Notes under the pieces: model-generated
Database searches by the model: none
Seen by the model: only the letters and a program-made list of their open reading frames with translations
What the model was told of the DNA's origin: nothing
Shown here: piece by piece, positions 17,865-28,677 of the stretch
Position numbering within the stretch: position 1 is the stretch's first letter
Layout: the number at the start of each line of letters is the position of its first letter
From: Mesorhizobium shangrilense
GTDB lineage: Bacteria; Pseudomonadota; Alphaproteobacteria; Rhizobiales; Rhizobiaceae
Assembly: GCF_040537815.1 (NCBI RefSeq)
Contig: NZ_JBEWSZ010000001.1
Span: 3,658,001 to 3,722,000 of the forward strand
Length of the DNA: 64,000 bases
Direction of reading: 5' to 3'
Position numbers and translations under genes: made by a program

Positions 17865-19466
17865 ATGAACCGCTTCGCCGAGCTCCTCGACCGCCTCGTG
17901 CTGACGCCGTCGCGCAACGGCAAGCTGACGCTGCTGACCGACTATTTCCGCAGTGTCGAGGATCCGGATCGCGGGCTGGCGCTGGCCGCGATCACCGGCG
18001 ACCTCAACATCGCGGCGGTCAAGCCTGCCATGCTCAGGGCCCTCGTCGCCGAGCGGATGGACCCGGTGCTGTTCGGCTATTCCTACGACTATGTCGGTGA
18101 CCTCGCCGAGACCGTCTCGCTGGTCTGGCCGCAGGCGCCGGAGGCCATCCCCAACCGCGTGCCGACGCTTGGCGAGGTCGTCGGCAAGCTGCAGGCGGCC
18201 AGCCGCTCCGATGGGCCGAAGGTGCTGGCCCGGTTGCTCGACAGCGCCGGCATCTCGGCCCGCTTCGCCATCATCAAACTGGTCACAGGCGGCCTGCGCA
18301 TCGGCGTTTCGGCGCGGCTGGCGAAACAGGCGCTGGCGGATTTCGGCAAGGTCGATGTCGCCGAGATCGAGGAGCTCTGGCACGGGCTGACGCCGCCCTA
18401 TGCCGAGCTTTTTGCCTGGCTGGAAGGCAAGGCGGAGAAGCCACGGAAGACGGCACTCGCCCTGTTCAGCCCGGTGATGCTGTCCAACCCAGTTGGCGAT
18501 GGCGACCTCGAAAAACTCGATCCCGCCGACTATGCCGCCGAGTGGAAATGGGATGGCATCCGCGTGCAGGCGGTTTCCGAAGGCGGTGTCCGACGGCTCT
18601 ACTCGCGCACCGGCGACGACGTTTCGGGCGCTTTTCCCGATCTTGCCGAGGCCATGACTTTCGACGCCACGCTCGATGGCGAGCTGCTGGTCGGTGACCC
18701 CCGAGAGGCGGCGGGAACCTTCTCTGACCTGCAGCAGCGGCTGAACCGCAAGACGGTGACGCCGAAGATGCAGCAGCAATACCCGGCCTTCATGCGCTGC
18801 TACGACCTGTTGCAGCTCGGCGGCGAGGATTTGCGCGGCCTGCCCTTCCGCGAGCGGCGCTACCGCCTGGAGAGCTTCGTGAAAACGCTGGAACCAAGCC
18901 GCTTCGACCTGTCGCCCTTCGTTGCCTTCGACGACTGGCATATGCTGGAGGAACTGCGCCGGGCGCCACCGCACCCGATCATCGAGGGCGTGATGCTGAA
19001 GCGCTGGGACTCGCCCTATCTCGCTGGCCGTCCCAAGGGCCCCTGGTTCAAGTGGAAGCGCGATCCGCATACGGTCGACGCGGTGCTGATGTATGCCCAG
19101 CGCGGCCACGGCAAGCGTTCGAGCTTCTATTCGGACTATACGTTCGGCGTCTGGTCCGGTCCGGAAGGCGCGGAGGAACTGGTGCCGGTCGGCAAGGCTT
19201 ATTTCGGCTTCACCGACGAGGAACTGAAGCAGATCGACAAGTATGTCCGCGACAATACGATCGAGCGCTTTGGCCCGGTCCGCTCGGTGCGGGCCGACCG
19301 CAAGAACGGTCTTGTGCTGGAAGTGGCATTCGAAGGCCTCAACCGATCGACACGGCACAAATCCGGCGTTGCCATGCGCTTTCCACGCATTTCACGGCTG
19401 CGCTGGGACAAGCCGTCGAATGAGGCAGACCGCATCGAGACCTTGCAGGCACTGCTCGATCGCTAG
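17865..19466 (+). CDS. ATP-dependent DNA ligase (exonuclease-associated type)
   Basis: A 533-residue ligase with an N-terminal DNA-binding domain (1-200), a nucleotidyltransferase domain with motif I EWKWDGIR (K228 is the adenylated lysine), LDGEL motif III, VMLKRWDSPY near motif IV, KWKRDPHTVD motif V, and a C-terminal OB domain. It seals nicks during repair, alongside the NAD-dependent replicative ligase that must lie elsewhere. The partner exonuclease is upstream on the same strand. The associated DEXH helicase and PdeM-type nuclease of this repair set are not adjacent here. Confidence 0.93.
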   Translation: MNRFAELLDRLVLTPSRNGKLTLLTDYFRSVEDPDRGLALAAITGDLNIAAVKPAMLRALVAERMDPVLFGYSYDYVGDLAETVSLVWPQAPEAIPNRVPTLGEVVGKLQAASRSDGPKVLARLLDSAGISARFAIIKLVTGGLRIGVSARLAKQALADFGKVDVAEIEELWHGLTPPYAELFAWLEGKAEKPRKTALALFSPVMLSNPVGDGDLEKLDPADYAAEWKWDGIRVQAVSEGGVRRLYSRTGDDVSGAFPDLAEAMTFDATLDGELLVGDPREAAGTFSDLQQRLNRKTVTPKMQQQYPAFMRCYDLLQLGGEDLRGLPFRERRYRLESFVKTLEPSRFDLSPFVAFDDWHMLEELRRAPPHPIIEGVMLKRWDSPYLAGRPKGPWFKWKRDPHTVDAVLMYAQRGHGKRSSFYSDYTFGVWSGPEGAEELVPVGKAYFGFTDEELKQIDKYVRDNTIERFGPVRSVRADRKNGLVLEVAFEGLNRSTRHKSGVAMRFPRISRLRWDKPSNEADRIETLQALLDR

Positions 19467-19478
19467 ACCTTCTTGTTT

Positions 19479-19527
19479 GAGTATCGGATTGTCCCAAAAC
19501 CGGCCTCCACTTTTGGGTCCGATACTC
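19479..19527. terminator. Palindromic terminator between convergent genes (CCCAAAACCG family)
   Basis: A stem GAGTATCGGA (19479-19488) pairs perfectly with TCCGATACTC (19518-19527), enclosing a second stem CCCAAAA (19493-19499)/TTTTGGG (19511-19517). It starts 13 bp after the ligase stop and ends one base before the stop of the convergent gene, so it can serve both. The inner 25-bp hairpin recurs at 37202-37226. Confidence 0.8.
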
Positions 19528-20631
19528 TTACTGGGCGATCGAGACGCGGATTTCGTAGATGTCGACCGCCTTGCCCTGCTTGTCGAAGTCGGAATTGATG
19601 GCAATGGTGCCGGCGGCACCGGGATGCTTGTCGGCAAACGGCACGTCGAACAGATATTCGTTGCGCTGCTGGCCGACCGCATAGCGCTTGCGGCCGCAAT
19701 CACCGAGTTCCCCAAAATTGCAGTCGACGGAGATCTGCGTCTCCTTGCCTTCCTCGGAGCGGGCGATGATGTCGAACACGGCGTGCTTGCCGGCGAGCTT
19801 CTCCAATATGCCTTGCCCGACGTCGAAGCTTATGGCCGAGCCGGATGTGCCCGAACGTATGCGCAGGAACGACCCCGTGTCGTCCTTCATCACATCGGCC
19901 TTGGCATCCGAAGGCGCGCTGACATGCGATGCATCGGCCGGTGAAAACACATTGATCCAGTCCCGCGACTGATCCGGGGCGCCCGGCTTTTGCGGCGAAC
20001 CACTGTTGGCCGGCGGCGTGAAATCGTCGCCGCTCACTGTCGGGGGTGCTTCGGGCGGAGCCGTGTCAAGCTGCGCCTGGGTCTTGAAGACGCCGGTCTG
20101 CATGGCGAAGAACAGGCCGATGCCGACAGCGGCGAGCAGCGTCACGCCGAGGAAGATGGCGGTCAGCGGCAAGCGGCGCCCTCTTATCCGCCGCTCGTCA
20201 CGGTCAGGGGCCACCTCGGCCGCGACTCCTGCCGAAGCGGACATATCGGCGGGCGAGCCGGGAAGGACGGCGTCGGGCATGATGTCGGGAACGACCGGCA
20301 GCACGCGTGAATGCGGCGCATCGGGGCCAACGGCAATCGATGGCACGGGAGCTGCTCCGCCGTTGCCCGATAGCTCTATCGCTGGCGCACCGCCTTGCGC
20401 TTGCTCTGTGCCGCCGGGAACAGCCGGAAGATATTCGGATTCGATTTCGGCGATCTTGGCCTGCACCGCCTTGCGGCGCTTGATGGCGACTTCCACCGTG
20501 ACGTTCGGATTGGCCTGCAGCGCGCGGTCAAGCGCGGCGAAGGCCGAGCGATAGACCTTTTCGCGAAACGCCCGGTCGTCGGCATTGCCCTTTTCCAGGG
20601 CGTTGCGGATCGCTTTTTCGATCGCGTCCAA
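19528..20631 (-). CDS. Single-pass membrane protein of unknown function
   Basis: A 367-residue protein. Residues 1-65 are a charged helical cytoplasmic part (KAIRNALEKGNADD, IKRRKAVQAKIAEIE), 66-150 are a Pro/Ala/Gly-rich low-complexity stretch, and one membrane helix lies near 159-182 (LTAIFLGVTLLAAVGIGLFF). Residues 235-367 are a periplasmic beta-rich domain with a single Cys pair (DCNFGELGDC). I do not recognise the family; conserved rhizobial proteins with this layout exist but have no assigned role. It has no operon partner and converges on the DNA ligase gene. Confidence 0.75.
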   Translation of the reverse strand: MDAIEKAIRNALEKGNADDRAFREKVYRSAFAALDRALQANPNVTVEVAIKRRKAVQAKIAEIESEYLPAVPGGTEQAQGGAPAIELSGNGGAAPVPSIAVGPDAPHSRVLPVVPDIMPDAVLPGSPADMSASAGVAAEVAPDRDERRIRGRRLPLTAIFLGVTLLAAVGIGLFFAMQTGVFKTQAQLDTAPPEAPPTVSGDDFTPPANSGSPQKPGAPDQSRDWINVFSPADASHVSAPSDAKADVMKDDTGSFLRIRSGTSGSAISFDVGQGILEKLAGKHAVFDIIARSEEGKETQISVDCNFGELGDCGRKRYAVGQQRNEYLFDVPFADKHPGAAGTIAINSDFDKQGKAVDIYEIRVSIAQ

Positions 20632-20818
20632 GCGAATTCCCTCTGCACGTTCGCTTACATCACATGATCGTTAGCCGCAGGCGACCAATCAATCAACGGG
20701 CGAGCGGCCGCATTCTGCCTTGCCGATGAAATCAAAGGCAATTTCCGGGATTTTCCGGCGAAGAAACGGACTTATCCCGCCGATTTTCCCGTGGTGCGGT
20801 CCGCGGCGTGCTCATACC

Positions 20819-21085
20819 TCAATCGTCATTCGAGCCATCGCCGGGCACGGCCGGCTTCCCGGCAACCAGCTGCCGCAACGCATCGTTGATGCGATCCTGC
20901 CAGCCCGGCCCATCCTCCTGGAAATAATCCAGCACAGCCCGGTCGATCCTGATCGAGACCAACTCCCTGACATTCGGAGTAGCCGATGCCTGACGAACCG
21001 GTGTCGGCGCCGGCTTCTTGATCGGCTTGAAGGCGGCCTCGGCGGCAGCCATCGGATTGGTGGGGCGACGCGGCGGATTGACCAT
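20819..21085 (-). CDS. BrnA antitoxin family protein (orphan)
   Basis: An 88-residue protein whose C-terminal half matches the BrnA domain: VSIRIDRAVLDYFQ, then GPGWQDRINDALRQLV, a ribbon-helix-helix DNA-binding fold. In typical loci BrnA neutralises the RNase BrnT encoded immediately upstream. No BrnT-like frame is present in the 138 bp to the next gene or on the other side. The ATG at 21085 was chosen over the frame start at 21169, where the extra residues look random. It may act as a stand-alone regulator. Confidence 0.72.
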   Translation of the reverse strand: MVNPPRRPTNPMAAAEAAFKPIKKPAPTPVRQASATPNVRELVSIRIDRAVLDYFQEDGPGWQDRINDALRQLVAGKPAVPGDGSNDD

Positions 21086-21223
21086 GGGGTGTCCTGACTG
21101 GATGGGAGCGAGAAGGTGTACAATAGCCCATCTCGTGCCCGCGCACAGACCGAAGCGCAGGCTTTCCACGATTGACCTGTTTCAACCAAGCCCACCTCGT
21201 GAGCCGCGAGCTCCGGCTACGCC

Positions 21224-22744
21224 TCAAACCGTCAGCACCAAGGCCCCGGTCGTGCGCCGTGACTCGAGATCGCGGTGAGCGTCGGCTGCCTGCGAGAGAG
21301 GATATCGTGTCGGCCGCTCGACCCTGACCACCCCCTGCCGCAACGCCGCGAAGAAGCGGTCGACGTGCGGCGCGAGCTTTTCCGGCGTGTCGGTGTAGTG
21401 GGCATAGTTCGGGCGCGAGATAGTGATCGATTTCGACGAGAACCGGCCGATGTCCCAATTGCCGACCGGGCCGGAAGCCTGACCGAAGCTGACGAGGTGA
21501 CCGCGAATGCCGAGTGCCGCCAGCGAACCGCCGAATGTGTCATTGCCGACCGCGTCATAGGCGACATCGGCACCCGCGCCGTTGGTCAGACGCATGACCG
21601 CCTCGGCGAAATTCTCGCGCGAATAGACGATGACGTGATGCGCCCCCAACCTCTCGACAATGCGCGCCTTGTCGTCGCTCGATACGGTGGCGATGACCGT
21701 CGCGCCGAGATGGCGGGCCCACTGCACTAGCAACTGGCCGACGCCGCCCGCGGCGGCGTGGATGAGAACGACGGAACCGGGGCGCACCGCATGGACGTCA
21801 TGCAGCAGGAAACTCGCGGTAACGCCCTTGAGCAGGCCGGCGGCGGCAATTTCATCCGAAACATCGTCGGAGAGATGAACCAGCAGTTGGGGCGCCATGT
21901 TGCGCCGCTCGGCATAGGCGCCGACCGGTGGACAGGCATAAGCGACGCGGTCACCGACCGAAAAGCCCAAAACCTCAGGACCGATGGCTTCGATGACACC
22001 GGCCGCTTCCATGCCAAGCACGCCCGGCGGCTGCAGGAGATCGAAGTGGCCGGTGCGGCAGTACACGTCGATGAAGTTGACGCCGATCAAGGTATGGCGA
22101 ATCCGCACTTCGTTGGGTCCGGGGGGCGGCAATCCGATGTCCGTGAATTGAAGGACTTCCGGCCCGCCATGGCGCTCGACAAGCATCGCTTTGGTCCGTT
22201 CAGCGTGGCTGGACGCGATCGGTGGCACCACGCGCGGCGTGCTTGCGGATGGCATCGGGGCGACGATCGTCCTTGGTGGTCTGACTTCAACGGGTGCGGC
22301 CACGGTCTGGCGCCGCAATAGTCCACGAACAGCCGCAAAACCGGCCTGGTAGATGCCTTCGGTGACCAGCTTGACCAGTTCGTCGCGCCGGTGCGCGGGC
22401 GGCTGGAATTCGCAAGACCATTCCCAGAACGTGGCGTCGCCGTCGGTCACCGGCTTCAGCCGGACCGATGCGACATAGCCCATCAGCGGCAAGGGTGCCT
22501 CGAGCAGGCAATAGCTCAGCCGCCGGTCCTTGTCGGACAGCGCCAGCAACTGCTCGCGCAATTCGCCGCCATCGGACAGCCTGAAATGCCGGACCGCTCC
22601 GACCGCATCAACGGGGTCGCCGCCCTCGATCTCGCTGAAAGCGATTGCCGGGTGCCAGCGTTCATGGCTGTTGAAATCGCGCAGGATGGCCCAGACGTCA
22701 TCGATCGGCGCATCGATGATGGTGCTCTGGCGGACCTTGACCAT
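21224..22744 (-). CDS. SRPBCC domain fused to quinone oxidoreductase (MDR family)
   Basis: A 506-residue two-domain protein. Residues 1-150 are a START/SRPBCC ligand-binding fold (IDAPIDDVWAILRDFN, LSYCLLEAPLPLMGY). After a Pro-rich linker, residues 187-506 are a zinc-free NADPH quinone reductase (HGGPEVLQF, VNFIDVYCRTG, AAAGGVGQLL near 320). The quinone reductase part has the normal length. The start ATG overlaps the stop of the upstream stand-alone SRPBCC gene (TGATG at 22746-22742), so the two are coupled. The substrate is unknown; the fusion suggests a bound lipid- or polyketide-like ligand is reduced. Confidence 0.85.
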   Translation of the reverse strand: MVKVRQSTIIDAPIDDVWAILRDFNSHERWHPAIAFSEIEGGDPVDAVGAVRHFRLSDGGELREQLLALSDKDRRLSYCLLEAPLPLMGYVASVRLKPVTDGDATFWEWSCEFQPPAHRRDELVKLVTEGIYQAGFAAVRGLLRRQTVAAPVEVRPPRTIVAPMPSASTPRVVPPIASSHAERTKAMLVERHGGPEVLQFTDIGLPPPGPNEVRIRHTLIGVNFIDVYCRTGHFDLLQPPGVLGMEAAGVIEAIGPEVLGFSVGDRVAYACPPVGAYAERRNMAPQLLVHLSDDVSDEIAAAGLLKGVTASFLLHDVHAVRPGSVVLIHAAAGGVGQLLVQWARHLGATVIATVSSDDKARIVERLGAHHVIVYSRENFAEAVMRLTNGAGADVAYDAVGNDTFGGSLAALGIRGHLVSFGQASGPVGNWDIGRFSSKSITISRPNYAHYTDTPEKLAPHVDRFFAALRQGVVRVERPTRYPLSQAADAHRDLESRRTTGALVLTV

Positions 22745-23181
22745 CAGCCCCTGAAACGCTGCTTGAGCGCGGTGAACGATGCCTGGAACACGCCGGTCCC
22801 GATCTGCTGCATCAAAGCGGCTTCGCGCTCGGGGGCGCAGTCGAACTCGGCCTGCCATTCGGCGAATGTCGTATTGCCGTCAGTCACCGGCGTCAGCGAC
22901 AGAGTGGAGACGTAATTCTCCACGCCCATCGGGCTTTCGAGGATCGCGTAGCTGCAGGACAGGTCATAGTCAGACAGCGCCAGCAGTTTTTCACGGATGC
23001 GTCCGCCGCCCTGGAGCGTGAAACTGCGGATGCAGCCGATCTGGTCGGCCGGCGCATTCTGCTCGATCCGGCTCTCGGCAACGAACGGCGCCCAGTTCGG
23101 CAGGCCGTTGAAATTGCGCACGACCTTCCACACTTCGGCGGCAGGCGCACCGATCATCGTGGAGACATAGACTTTGGTCAT
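22744..23181 (-). CDS. SRPBCC family protein
   Basis: A 145-residue START-like hydrophobic-pocket protein (IGAPAAEVWKVVRNFNGLPNW). It is clearly a paralogue of the N-terminal domain of the next gene: both contain an IREKLLALSD/LREQLLALSD stretch, then an SCSYAILESP/LSYCLLEAPL stretch, then a VTDG-TFxEW segment. A tandem duplication followed by fusion of one copy to a reductase explains the arrangement. The ligand is unknown. It is the first gene of a two-gene unit and lies just downstream of palindromic repeat copy B. Confidence 0.83.
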   Translation of the reverse strand: MTKVYVSTMIGAPAAEVWKVVRNFNGLPNWAPFVAESRIEQNAPADQIGCIRSFTLQGGGRIREKLLALSDYDLSCSYAILESPMGVENYVSTLSLTPVTDGNTTFAEWQAEFDCAPEREAALMQQIGTGVFQASFTALKQRFRG

Positions 23182-23228
23182 GATCGCATGCCGATGGCGG
23201 AATGGCAGAGGTTGCTTCCAAGCATACC

Positions 23229-23378
23229 CCCCTCTGTCCTGCCGGACATCTCCCCCTCAAGGGGGGAGATTGCCAAGACTTCCATCAGCTCCGACATTCC
23301 GAATTTGGAGACTATTGAACCCGTCGATGACGGCCGATCTCCCCCCTTGAGGGGGAGATGTCCGGCAGGACAGAGGGG
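23229..23378. repeat. RIME-like intergenic palindromic element, copy B
   Basis: Two arms of 42 bp, 23229-23270 and 23337-23378, are perfect reverse complements, separated by 66 bp. The arm core CTGTCCTGCCGGACATCTCC is shared with copy A at 17662-17823. Each arm carries a smaller internal palindrome (CTCCCCCTCAAGGGGGGAG). It lies between two minus-strand genes and would form a long hairpin in a transcript from the flotillin gene. Confidence 0.92.
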
Positions 23379-23400
23379 CGCGCGCAGGAACACGACCGTC

Positions 23401-25587
23401 TCAGTGATCGCGATCGTCATCGTCGTCCTTGGCGGTCTTGCCCTTGCCCTTCTTGTCGCGGGTCAGGCTGGAAATGTCCTTGGCGTCGCGCAGCACATCG
23501 GTCATGCGGCCGAGCGAGCCGCCCTCGATGCCGATCTCCTTCATCAGATTGTCGATCATCGGCGCCTGCACGCGGTAGCGCAGCGCGGAATCGATCACCT
23601 CGTCGGTGACGTTGCGGTTGCCGCCCTGGCCGCCGTTGATGCCGTCGACATGCAGGATCTTGATGCCCTCGATCTTCTCCATCGGCTTGACGCTTTCGCG
23701 GATGATGCCCTCCATGTGGTCGAGCAGTTTGCCACGCAAGCGACCGGCGCGCGCCTCGTCGGAGAGCAGGTTCTCGGCCTCGTTGAGCTGGCGATGACCG
23801 GCGGCGTCGACCTCGTAGCGCTGGGCCGCGGCCAGGGCATGTATCTTCTCCGACTCGGCGGAGGCCACGGCGGCGATCTTCTGCGCTTCGGCAAGGCTTT
23901 TCGCCGCCTTCATCTCGGCATCGGCGGCGGATGTGATGCGCAAGGCTTCACGCTCGGCTTCGCGGGCAGCACCAATCAGGTCGGTCAGCTTGCGGCGCTC
24001 GGCGATCTCGCGTTCGCGAGCGGTGAAGGCCTGTTCCTCGGCCTGGACGGCCTTGGCGCGAACGGCTTCCGAAGCCGCGATCGCGGAGGAACGCTCCTGC
24101 GTCTTCTTGGCGATGTCGATGGCCTTCTGGATCTCGGCGATCTCGATCCTCTGGTCGCGATCGACGCCAAGCTGCCTGATGTCGCGGTCCTTGATCAGGC
24201 GGGCTTCCTCGATGCCGCGCTCGGTGGTGATGCGGGCGCGCTCGACCTCCTCGCCGGCCGAAATCTCGGCCTCCTCGAAGGCCTGGCGCTTGGCGATCTG
24301 CAGTGCCTCGAGGTGACGCTCGCGTGCAATCCTGACCTCGTCGATGGCGCGATCCTGTGCGATCCGCGCCGTCTCCGTCGCCTGGTTCTCGACGATCTCG
24401 GCGCGGCGTTTCTCCGCCTCGGCTTTTGTCACCTCCAGCGCTTTTTCGGCCAGCGCGATCTGCCGTTCCAGTTCCGCCACCTCGAGCAACTTCCTGCGCT
24501 CGATCTCGAGCTGGCTCTGCGCGCCTTCGCGCTCGATACGGGCCTTCTCCAGCGACAATTCCAGCGCGATCTGCTCGCGCTCGGTCAGCTCGCGCATCTT
24601 CATCTCGGTCTCGTCGAGCGAACGGCGGCGCGTGATCTCGCGGCGCTGGGTGTCTTCCTCGCTCCTGATGCGCTCCTCGGTGATGTTGCGCTCCTGGTTG
24701 AGGCGCGATTTCTCGACGGCTTCGCGTGACGAAAGCTGTGCCTGTTCGGACTCCTGGTCGCGCAGCGCACGATCGATGGCGAGTTCAGAACGCTGCGCGG
24801 CGCGGCGGATCTCGACTTCGCGCTCCTGTTCAAGGCGCGCATATTCGCTGTCGCGATCGATCTCCAGCACCTTGCGCTGCGTATCAAGGTTCTGGTTGCG
24901 GATGTCGACCAGCGTGCGCTGCTCGATCTCGTTGCGCATGCGGCGCCGGGTCTCGATGGATTCCGTCAGCTGCGTGAGGCCTTCGGCGTCGAAGGCGTTG
25001 GACGGGTCGAAGTACTCAAGGCTGGTCTGGTCGAGATCGACGATGGCGACGCTTTCCAGTTCAAGCCCGTTGGCGGCCAGCGATTCCTCGGCCAGCCTGC
25101 GCACCTTGGCGGCATAGTCGCCGCGTAGTTCATGCATCTCCTCAAGCGTCATCTGCGCGGCGACGGTGCGCAAGGCGCCGGCAAACTTGCCTTCGAGCAG
25201 TTCACGCAGGCTGTCGGGCTGCAGCGTGCGGCGGCCGAGCGTCTGGGCGGCGGCGGCGACCAGTTCGCGGCTGGCGCCGACGCGGACGAAGAACTCGGCG
25301 ATCAGATCGACGCGCATGCGGTTCCGTGTGATCAGCGCAAAACCATCTTCGCGGCGCACCTCGATGCGCAGCACGTTCATGTTGACCGGCGTGATCTCAT
25401 GCAGCACCGGAATGACGAAGGCGCCGCCATTCACCACCACCTTCTCGCCCATGAAGCCGGTGCGCACGAACGCCGTCTCCTTGGTCGAGCGGCGGTAGAG
25501 CCATCGCAGGATGTAGACCGCGATGACCACGACGACCGCGGCGATGATCAGCCACAACAGGAAAGCGCCAAAGATCTGCGCGTCCAT
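23401..25587 (-). CDS. Flotillin family protein (large, YqiK-type)
   Basis: A 728-residue scaffold protein of membrane microdomains. One N-terminal membrane helix (about 8-28) is followed by an SPFH/PHB domain (about 35-215: AFVRTGFMGEKVVVNGG, FFVRVGAS, GLELESVAIVDLDQTS). A very long Glu/Arg/Ala coiled coil follows (about 230-600), then a C-terminal domain (VKPMEKIEGIKILHVDG). It ends in a Lys/Asp-rich tail. The length and layout match bacterial flotillins. It follows the ABC-transporter operon after a 78-bp gap, so independent transcription is possible. Confidence 0.92.
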   Translation of the reverse strand: MDAQIFGAFLLWLIIAAVVVVIAVYILRWLYRRSTKETAFVRTGFMGEKVVVNGGAFVIPVLHEITPVNMNVLRIEVRREDGFALITRNRMRVDLIAEFFVRVGASRELVAAAAQTLGRRTLQPDSLRELLEGKFAGALRTVAAQMTLEEMHELRGDYAAKVRRLAEESLAANGLELESVAIVDLDQTSLEYFDPSNAFDAEGLTQLTESIETRRRMRNEIEQRTLVDIRNQNLDTQRKVLEIDRDSEYARLEQEREVEIRRAAQRSELAIDRALRDQESEQAQLSSREAVEKSRLNQERNITEERIRSEEDTQRREITRRRSLDETEMKMRELTEREQIALELSLEKARIEREGAQSQLEIERRKLLEVAELERQIALAEKALEVTKAEAEKRRAEIVENQATETARIAQDRAIDEVRIARERHLEALQIAKRQAFEEAEISAGEEVERARITTERGIEEARLIKDRDIRQLGVDRDQRIEIAEIQKAIDIAKKTQERSSAIAASEAVRAKAVQAEEQAFTAREREIAERRKLTDLIGAAREAEREALRITSAADAEMKAAKSLAEAQKIAAVASAESEKIHALAAAQRYEVDAAGHRQLNEAENLLSDEARAGRLRGKLLDHMEGIIRESVKPMEKIEGIKILHVDGINGGQGGNRNVTDEVIDSALRYRVQAPMIDNLMKEIGIEGGSLGRMTDVLRDAKDISSLTRDKKGKGKTAKDDDDDRDH

Positions 25588-25665
25588 TTTTCTACCCTCC
25601 CAGACAGGATGCGGTCAGCCAGAGGCGACCCGCATCAAATTCATAAATCCGTTCGCTCAACGCCA

Positions 25666-27865
<2,200 letters not shown>

Positions 27866-27873
<8 letters not shown>

Positions 27874-28651
27874 GCTTGCCTCCAAGGTAGATTTCCTGGA
27901 CCTCGGGATCGGCCTCGATCTCCTGCGGCGTGCCTTCCTTGAACAGGCGGCCATTGTGCATCATCGAGACATATTCCGACACGCGCAGCGCCACGTCGAG
28001 GTCGTGCTCGATGATAACATAGCCGATATGCTTGGGCAGGCCGTTGAGGATCGCCACCAGGTCGCGCCGCTCGGTCGGCGACAGGCCGGCAGCGGGTTCG
28101 TCGAACAGGATGAAACGCGGCGCGCCGGCCAGCGCCAGCGCGATCTCGAGCTGCCGCTGCTGGCCGTGGCTGAGCGTCGCCACCAGCGTGTCGCGATAGG
28201 CTTCGAGATGCACCGCGTTCAGGATCGATTCCGCCTGCACCATGTTCACGTCGGTGGTCCTTGGGCGCAGCAGCGAAAACCGCCGGCGCGACACGCCGCG
28301 ACAGGCGAGGAAGATGGAATCAAGGACGGACAAGCCCTTGAACAGTTGCGAGATCTGGTAGGTGCGCCGCAGGCCGCGCCGGATGCGCTCATGCGGCGGC
28401 AGGTCGGTGATGTCCTCGCCGAAGAAGCGGATGCGCCCGGCCGTCGGCAGGAAGTCGCCGGTCACGGCGTTGAACAGCGTGGTCTTGCCGGCGCCGTTGG
28501 AGCCGAGGACCGCGCGCCGCTCGCCGGCCGCGATCCTCATATTGATGCCGGAGAGCGCCACCAGCGCCCCGAAATGCCGCGCAACACCATCGAGCTCCAG
28601 CGCATAAGCGCCGGTGCTTTGAAGACGATTGGTTGCGAGGCTTTCGGTCAC
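27866..28651 (-). CDS. Branched-chain-type ABC transporter ATP-binding protein (LivG-like)
   Basis: A 261-residue cytoplasmic ATPase with Walker A GSNGAGKT, the LSHGQQRQLEIA signature (Ser-His-Gly variant), FDEPAAGLSPTE and the EHDLDVAL switch. It pairs with the LivF-Tm-1 fusion encoded next, whose start lies within its last codons. The start is GTG at 28651, 26 bp after the binding-protein gene. The substrate is unknown and cannot be taken as amino acids: the operon carries hydrolases instead of amino-acid genes. Confidence 0.9.
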
Positions 28652-28677
28652 TGGCGGCTACGCTCCAAGGTCGGTTG

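Noticed and set aside
23188..24729. 513-codon plus-strand frame
   Set aside because: It is antisense to the flotillin coiled coil, whose biased codons leave the other strand open; composition is not protein-like.
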